Origin: Chryseobacterium vaccae
GTDB taxonomy: Bacteria; Bacteroidota; Bacteroidia; Flavobacteriales; Weeksellaceae
DNA length: 64,000 nucleotides
Direction of reading: 5' to 3'
Assembly (NCBI RefSeq): GCF_009602705.1
Contig: NZ_VSWH01000001.1
Span: 868,001-932,000 of the forward strand
A program made the position numbers and the translations under genes. The notes beneath the pieces were generated by a model, which saw only the letters and a list, made by a program, of their open reading frames with translations, made no database searches and was not told the origin of the DNA. Positions 60,698-64,000 of the stretch are shown here, piece by piece (position 1 is the stretch's first letter; each line of letters opens with the position of its first letter).

Positions 60698-61177
60698 ATG
60701 AAAGAAGAAAAAATTGAACAGCTTATCAACCTTCTTCTGGAAGGCTATAACGTGGAGAATAAAGAAGAAATTATTTCAAATTGTTCTTCTTGTTATATAA
60801 ATCCGGCTCAATATATAAAAGATAATGAGGCTGAATGGGTAATTGAAAGCAATGAGGGCCATGCGTTTGAATTTTCGGTTATCAATGAGCTTTTTAGTTT
60901 TCTGCTTCGCGGGGATAAAATAGATGAGGTACACGAACTGATTGATGAAAGCCTCAATAATATAATAGGAGATTTTCCGTCAGAAATAAAGTATGCTGAT
61001 GATTATTTTAAATGGCTGGGTCCCCAACTTTCCCAGGAAGATCCTCCGTTGGAAATTATTGAGCTTGGAGACAGCTATTCTGATGAATTACAGCTCATAA
61101 TTGTCGAAAAGCATAATGTAGAAAACATATCAAGGCTTTGCCAGGAATTAATGGTTCATTTTAAAAGAACTGTATAG
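60698..61177 (+). CDS. Uncharacterised acidic protein in the cyanophycin locus
   Basis: A 159-residue soluble, strongly acidic protein (for example KIDEVHELIDESLNN and DDYFKWLGPQLSQEDPP). It has an N-terminal helix (MKEEKIEQLINLLLEGY), two cysteines close together (NCSSC, residues 28-32) and a C-terminal alpha/beta segment. Family not recognised. It lies 50 bases after cphB and 55 before the isoaspartyl peptidase. A short hairpin (CTTATTTT / AAAATAAG) precedes its ATG. Confidence 0.7.
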   Translation: MKEEKIEQLINLLLEGYNVENKEEIISNCSSCYINPAQYIKDNEAEWVIESNEGHAFEFSVINELFSFLLRGDKIDEVHELIDESLNNIIGDFPSEIKYADDYFKWLGPQLSQEDPPLEIIELGDSYSDELQLIIVEKHNVENISRLCQELMVHFKRTV

Positions 61178-61232
61178 CATTACTTATCCCAGACAATGTC
61201 AGAATTAAAAAAAAATAAAACTAAACTTTAGT

Positions 61233-62075
61233 ATGAAGCTTATTATTCACGGCGGTTTTTTCTCTGAAAGCGATCAGAGCCACGAAGTAAAAACAGCAAA
61301 GCAGAATTCTTTACAATCTATTGCTCAAAAAGCTTTTGAATATCTTCAGGATCATTCTGCTTTTGACACAGCCGCCTACGCGGTTTCTCTACTGGAAGAT
61401 GATCCGTTATATAACGCAGGTATTGGTTCCCAAATCCAGAGTGATGGCGTCATCCGTATGAGTGCGGCTATCATGAATGGTGAAACCCAGAAATTAAGCG
61501 GCGTCATCAATATTCAGGATGTAAAGAATCCTATATTTGTTGCAAAGGAACTGATAAGAGAAGACGACAGGGTTTTAGGTGGAAACGGAGCTAAAATTTA
61601 TGCTTCAGAACATGGTTTTGAGAATTTTTCAACGGAAATCCCTCAGCGCAGAAAAGAATATGAAGCAAAGTTAGGATCAGCAGGAAAAGGAACTGTTGGC
61701 TGCGTTGTGCTTGATAAAGAGGGAAAACTTGCAGTAGCGACTTCCACAGGAGGAAAAGGTTTTGAAATTCCGGGAAGAATTTCTGATTCTGCCACTGTGG
61801 CAGGAAATTATGCCAACACCTTCTGTGCCGTAAGCTGCACAGGGGTTGGAGAAGATATTGTCAGTAATGCCACTGCTGCTAAAATCGTCACAAGAGTTAC
61901 TGACGGGATGAGCCTTGAAAATGCCTTTCACAAGACTTTTGAAGAGCTGAAAACTATTGACGGATTTGCAGGCGCTATCGGCATTGACAAGGATGGAAAT
62001 TTATATCATCAGGATTCTTACCCTACCATGGTTTTCGCCAGTTTTGATGGAGAAAAATTTGAAGTCTTTCAATAA
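61233..62075 (+). CDS. iaaA: Isoaspartyl peptidase / L-asparaginase (Ntn hydrolase)
   Basis: A 280-residue threonine hydrolase of the IaaA/plant-type asparaginase family. The autoprocessing site is G153-T154 in GKGTVGCVVLD, making Thr154 the N-terminal nucleophile of the beta subunit; ATSTGG (170-174) and NAGIGSQ (61-67) are family motifs. These enzymes release Asp from beta-aspartyl peptides. Directly downstream of the cyanophycin genes, hydrolysis of beta-Asp-Arg is the likely role. Thr nucleophile followed by VGCVVLD is canonical. Confidence 0.92.
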   Translation: MKLIIHGGFFSESDQSHEVKTAKQNSLQSIAQKAFEYLQDHSAFDTAAYAVSLLEDDPLYNAGIGSQIQSDGVIRMSAAIMNGETQKLSGVINIQDVKNPIFVAKELIREDDRVLGGNGAKIYASEHGFENFSTEIPQRRKEYEAKLGSAGKGTVGCVVLDKEGKLAVATSTGGKGFEIPGRISDSATVAGNYANTFCAVSCTGVGEDIVSNATAAKIVTRVTDGMSLENAFHKTFEELKTIDGFAGAIGIDKDGNLYHQDSYPTMVFASFDGEKFEVFQ

Positions 62076-62178
62076 TTTTAACATTATTTTATAATTTCAT
62101 TTAATTTTTTGGCACGTATTTTACATGATTACTAATAACAAATTTTAATAGTTTAACAACCTTAAAAAAATAGAAATC

Positions 62179-62415
62179 ATGGGAAATAAAACAAAAGGCT
62201 TATTGGCTTTACTAGGAATTGGTGCTTTAGCATATTGGAAATACAAGAACTCTACTCCTGAAGAACAACAGGCTGTAAAGGACAAAATTAATAATGCTAA
62301 AGACAATCTTAACAAATGGGGAAATGATCTTAAGAATAAAGCAAATGATGTAGCCTCACAAGTTCAGAGCAAAGTAGATGAAGCTAAAACAAAGGCCGAA
62401 GATTCTTTAAGCTAA
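62179..62415 (+). CDS. Small YtxH-like protein
   Basis: A 78-residue protein: one N-terminal hydrophobic segment (residues 6-22, KGLLALLGIGALAYWKY) followed by a charged, heptad-like helix (DKINNAKDNLNKWGNDLKN, about 35-75). This matches YtxH-type proteins associated with stress, a loose family with weak function assignment. A stem-loop terminator follows. Confidence 0.75.
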   Translation: MGNKTKGLLALLGIGALAYWKYKNSTPEEQQAVKDKINNAKDNLNKWGNDLKNKANDVASQVQSKVDEAKTKAEDSLS

Positions 62416-62450
62416 AAGCAAATTAGTTTTTTTAACATTCATATATAGAA

Positions 62451-62484
62451 AAAGTCACTGTAATATCTTACGGTGACTTTTTTT
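62451..62484 (+). terminator. Terminator of the YtxH-like gene
   Basis: 13-bp stem AAAGTCACTGTAA / TTACGGTGACTTT (one T-G pair), loop TATC, followed by a T-run. Confidence 0.88.
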
Positions 62485-62512
62485 GCTCGTGATATTTTCG
62501 AACTATTTGGAG

Positions 62513-62561
62513 AAACCTTATAGGTTTAATAATACGTATGCTTTAAAAACCTATAAGGTTT
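62513..62561. repeat. Perfect inverted repeat, AAACCTTATAGGTTT family (D)
   Basis: AAACCTTATAGGTTT (62513-62527) and its exact reverse complement (62547-62561), with a 19-base spacer. Each arm is itself nearly palindromic. The same unit occurs at 13535-13565. Confidence 0.75.
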
Positions 62562-62612
62562 GAGTGGTATTTAAGAAAGGTATTGCTCCGGAAATTAATA
62601 TTTCAACAGCTA

Positions 62613-63404
62613 TTATTTTTTCTCGGCTGCTAATGCATACACGATCGGTATTTTGTTTCCGAACTGGGGAATTCTCCACTTTCCTTTTTCAAACTCATCT
62701 ACGTGTCTGAAGCTTGGATACGGAGACCAATCGAATTCCCGGAAGGTTTTCAGTTCAATACCGCTTTGAAGTAAACTCTGCAGAACTTCTGCCAGTGAAT
62801 GATTCCACATCACATATTCCTGCACAATATCCGCAGACTGGTCTGCATAAGTTCCTTCATAGGTTTCTACGATAGGCTTTTCATTAAAATAGTTATAAGT
62901 TACTTTGGTAAAATCATCATCAAACATCCACACTACCGGATGAAATTCTGCCATGATGAATTTGCCGCCCGGCTTCAGGAAATGATTGATTACTCCTGCC
63001 CATTTATCCAGGTCCGGAAGCCAGCCTATTGTTCCGTAGCTGGTGTAAACAATATCAAATTTCTGATCAAGGACATTGGGAAGGTCATAAACATCGGAGC
63101 AGATAAATGCTGTATCAGTATTGCATTTCTGCGCCAGATCTTTTGCTGTTTCAATGGCTTTATCCGAAAGGTCAATTCCCGTAACTTTTGCTCCCATTCT
63201 GGAAAGCGAAATGGAATCCTGTCCAAAATGGCACTGCAAATGCAGGATTGTTTTGCCTTCCACATCTCCAAGAAGATCCAGTTCTATGGAGTTTAATGAA
63301 GTTCTTCCTTCTAAGAACTCATCTACAAAGTAAAAATCCGATTTCAGATGCGGTTCTACTTTGGCATTCCATGATTCTTTGTTAATTTCTAAATAATTTT
63401 CCAT
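62613..63404 (-). CDS. SAM-dependent methyltransferase
   Basis: A 263-residue class I methyltransferase. Motif I LHLQCHFGQDSISLSRMG and the following acidic residue VTGIDLSDKAIE (about 55-90), motif IV VYTSYGTIGWL (about 122-132) and GGKFIMAEFHP. It resembles the ubiquinone/menaquinone-type or generic Methyltransf_25 group; the substrate is not evident. It starts 16 bases after the stop of the upstream lipoprotein gene. The C-terminal region (about 200-263) is specific to this subgroup. Confidence 0.85.
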   Translation of the reverse strand: MENYLEINKESWNAKVEPHLKSDFYFVDEFLEGRTSLNSIELDLLGDVEGKTILHLQCHFGQDSISLSRMGAKVTGIDLSDKAIETAKDLAQKCNTDTAFICSDVYDLPNVLDQKFDIVYTSYGTIGWLPDLDKWAGVINHFLKPGGKFIMAEFHPVVWMFDDDFTKVTYNYFNEKPIVETYEGTYADQSADIVQEYVMWNHSLAEVLQSLLQSGIELKTFREFDWSPYPSFRHVDEFEKGKWRIPQFGNKIPIVYALAAEKK

Positions 63405-63420
63405 GATAGTTTGTTGTTCA

Positions 63421-63915
63421 TTACAGATTCCTTGGAATTAACGGAAGTCCATCTAAAAGAGCCATATCCGAATCGTATTTTACTTTATGGCAGTCTGATT
63501 TTTCAGGATCTTCATTCACTTTTTTAATACACCTGTTACGATGTAAATAGTAAACAGCACTATAGTCTGCATTCGGACTCCCGGAATCTGTATTATTTTT
63601 AATACTTATTTTCGCTTTAATAAGCTTTTGGTTTTTATAATAGAACTGATTATTATACGTATAATCAATTCCTGTTTTCTTCACTATCTTTATATATTCC
63701 GGATGTTCAGGATCAAAGGCCACACTTACAGTTGAAATTATTCTATCAACTCCCCCGCTGCTGATTCCGGAAACAATAGTATCTTTTTTTAATCCGGCAC
63801 CGGTATCAAGTAGCTGGGATTGATAATCGATTTCTTTTATATAAGCTTCCCTATTCTTCTGACTTGTACAGGAAACAATAAAGCATAGCATTAAAAGTAA
63901 ATGCAATGGCTTCAT
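63421..63915 (-). CDS. Putative lipoprotein
   Basis: A 164-residue protein with a lipoprotein signal: MKPLHLLLMLCFIVSCTSQKN, cleavage predicted before Cys16. The mature part contains a YNNQFYYKNQKLIKAKI stretch and a DNTDSGSPN-like polar loop. Family not recognised; probably periplasmic and anchored in the outer membrane. Its start codon overlaps the upstream gene's stop (ATGA), so the two are coupled. 16 bases upstream of the methyltransferase. Confidence 0.75.
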   Translation of the reverse strand: MKPLHLLLMLCFIVSCTSQKNREAYIKEIDYQSQLLDTGAGLKKDTIVSGISSGGVDRIISTVSVAFDPEHPEYIKIVKKTGIDYTYNNQFYYKNQKLIKAKISIKNNTDSGSPNADYSAVYYLHRNRCIKKVNEDPEKSDCHKVKYDSDMALLDGLPLIPRNL

Positions 63916-64000
63916 ATCTGGTTAAGAAGCATTTTCTTCTGTTCCATAAACCCTTCCTCAGTTATCATACCGCTTTCCTTTAATCTTTCCAGTTGTTCCA
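63912..64000 (-). CDS. C-terminal end of a SHOCT-domain protein (5' part off window)
   Basis: The last 29 codons of a minus-strand gene run off the window. The translated end, EQLERLKESGMITEEGFMEQ followed by KKMLLNQI, matches the short C-terminal SHOCT domain (L-x-x-G-x-I-T-x-x-E-F/Y-x-x-x-K-x-x-L-L). The stop TGA overlaps the ATG of the lipoprotein gene by one shared codon step (ATGA). What precedes it cannot be seen. Confidence 0.75.
   Translation of the reverse strand, partial: EQLERLKESGMITEEGFMEQKKMLLNQI

Noticed and set aside
1..64000. tRNA, rRNA, tmRNA or SRP RNA genes
   Set aside because: I found no tRNA cloverleaf-like sequence (TTCGANNCC arms), rRNA core or other structural RNA by reading. 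A tRNAscan or Rfam search would be decisive.
1..64000. CRISPR array
   Set aside because: No regularly spaced direct repeats of 20-40 bp; the intergenic repeats are dispersed palindromes with no spacers.
1..64000. Insertion sequence or prophage
   Set aside because: No transposase, integrase or phage structural gene recognised.

Overview
The window looks like part of the chromosome of a low-GC Bacteroidota of the class Flavobacteriia, most likely Chryseobacterium or a close relative (Weeksellaceae). This rests on gene families and architecture, not on a database search. The signs are: -7 promoter boxes of the form TAnnTTTG in front of many genes, A-rich leaders without Shine-Dalgarno motifs, a secreted metallopeptidase with a type IX secretion C-terminal tail, an ATP synthase operon atpB-E-F-H-A-G that lacks atpD and atpC, BCKDH-type and 2-oxoglutarate dehydrogenase E2 proteins, and several families of short intergenic palindromes. 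I see no rRNA, tRNA, insertion sequence, prophage or CRISPR array.

Layout. 1-7.4 kb, minus strand: a truncated THUMP-like methyltransferase, methylmalonyl-CoA mutase small subunit, FtsB/DivIC-like protein and uridine kinase, a secreted M36-like peptidase, then clpS and a CNNM/CorC-type transporter. 7.7-13.1 kb: the F-type ATP synthase operon and a small membrane protein. 13.1-13.8 kb: a gene-free block rich in repeats. 13.8-15.2 kb: ffh. 15.2-19.8 kb, minus strand: five tightly packed accessory genes, including a tandem pair of about 500-residue paralogues and a SUFU-like protein, which resemble an immunity-gene cluster without a visible toxin. 20.2-23.3 kb: four small outer-membrane beta-barrel genes and the remnant of another. 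23.6-29.6 kb: phoH, SAM hydrolase family, lipoyl E2, small membrane proteins and a ClC antiporter. 29.7-36.2 kb: rpsF-rpsR-rplI, aldehyde dehydrogenase, a thioredoxin-like protein, an LpxL-like acyltransferase with a glycosyltransferase, an exonuclease and apaG. 36.2-41.5 kb: sucA-sucB and an SRPBCC-like membrane protein.

41.6-62.1 kb holds a concentration of storage-polymer and amide-ligase functions. glgB-glgA-glgC make glycogen, and an esterase with an N-terminal glycogen-binding-like domain is divergent from them, followed by an M17 aminopeptidase. Next comes a five-gene operon (49.3-54.3 kb): ATP-grasp ligase, alpha/beta hydrolase, second ATP-grasp ligase, GCS2/YbdK-type carboxylate-amine ligase, class I glutamine amidotransferase. 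It ends at a terminator-like hairpin. This is the best candidate for an undescribed pathway: three different ATP-dependent amide-forming enzymes plus an amidotransferase and a hydrolase imply a dedicated small peptide or amide product that cannot be read from sequence. After it come a further ATP-grasp-like protein, a MepB-like protein, cyanophycin synthetase (cphA), divergent cyanophycinase (cphB), an unknown acidic protein and an isoaspartyl peptidase/asparaginase, which together could form a make, store and degrade circuit for a nitrogen-rich polymer. The window closes with a YtxH-like protein, a methyltransferase, a lipoprotein and the C-terminal end of a SHOCT-domain gene.
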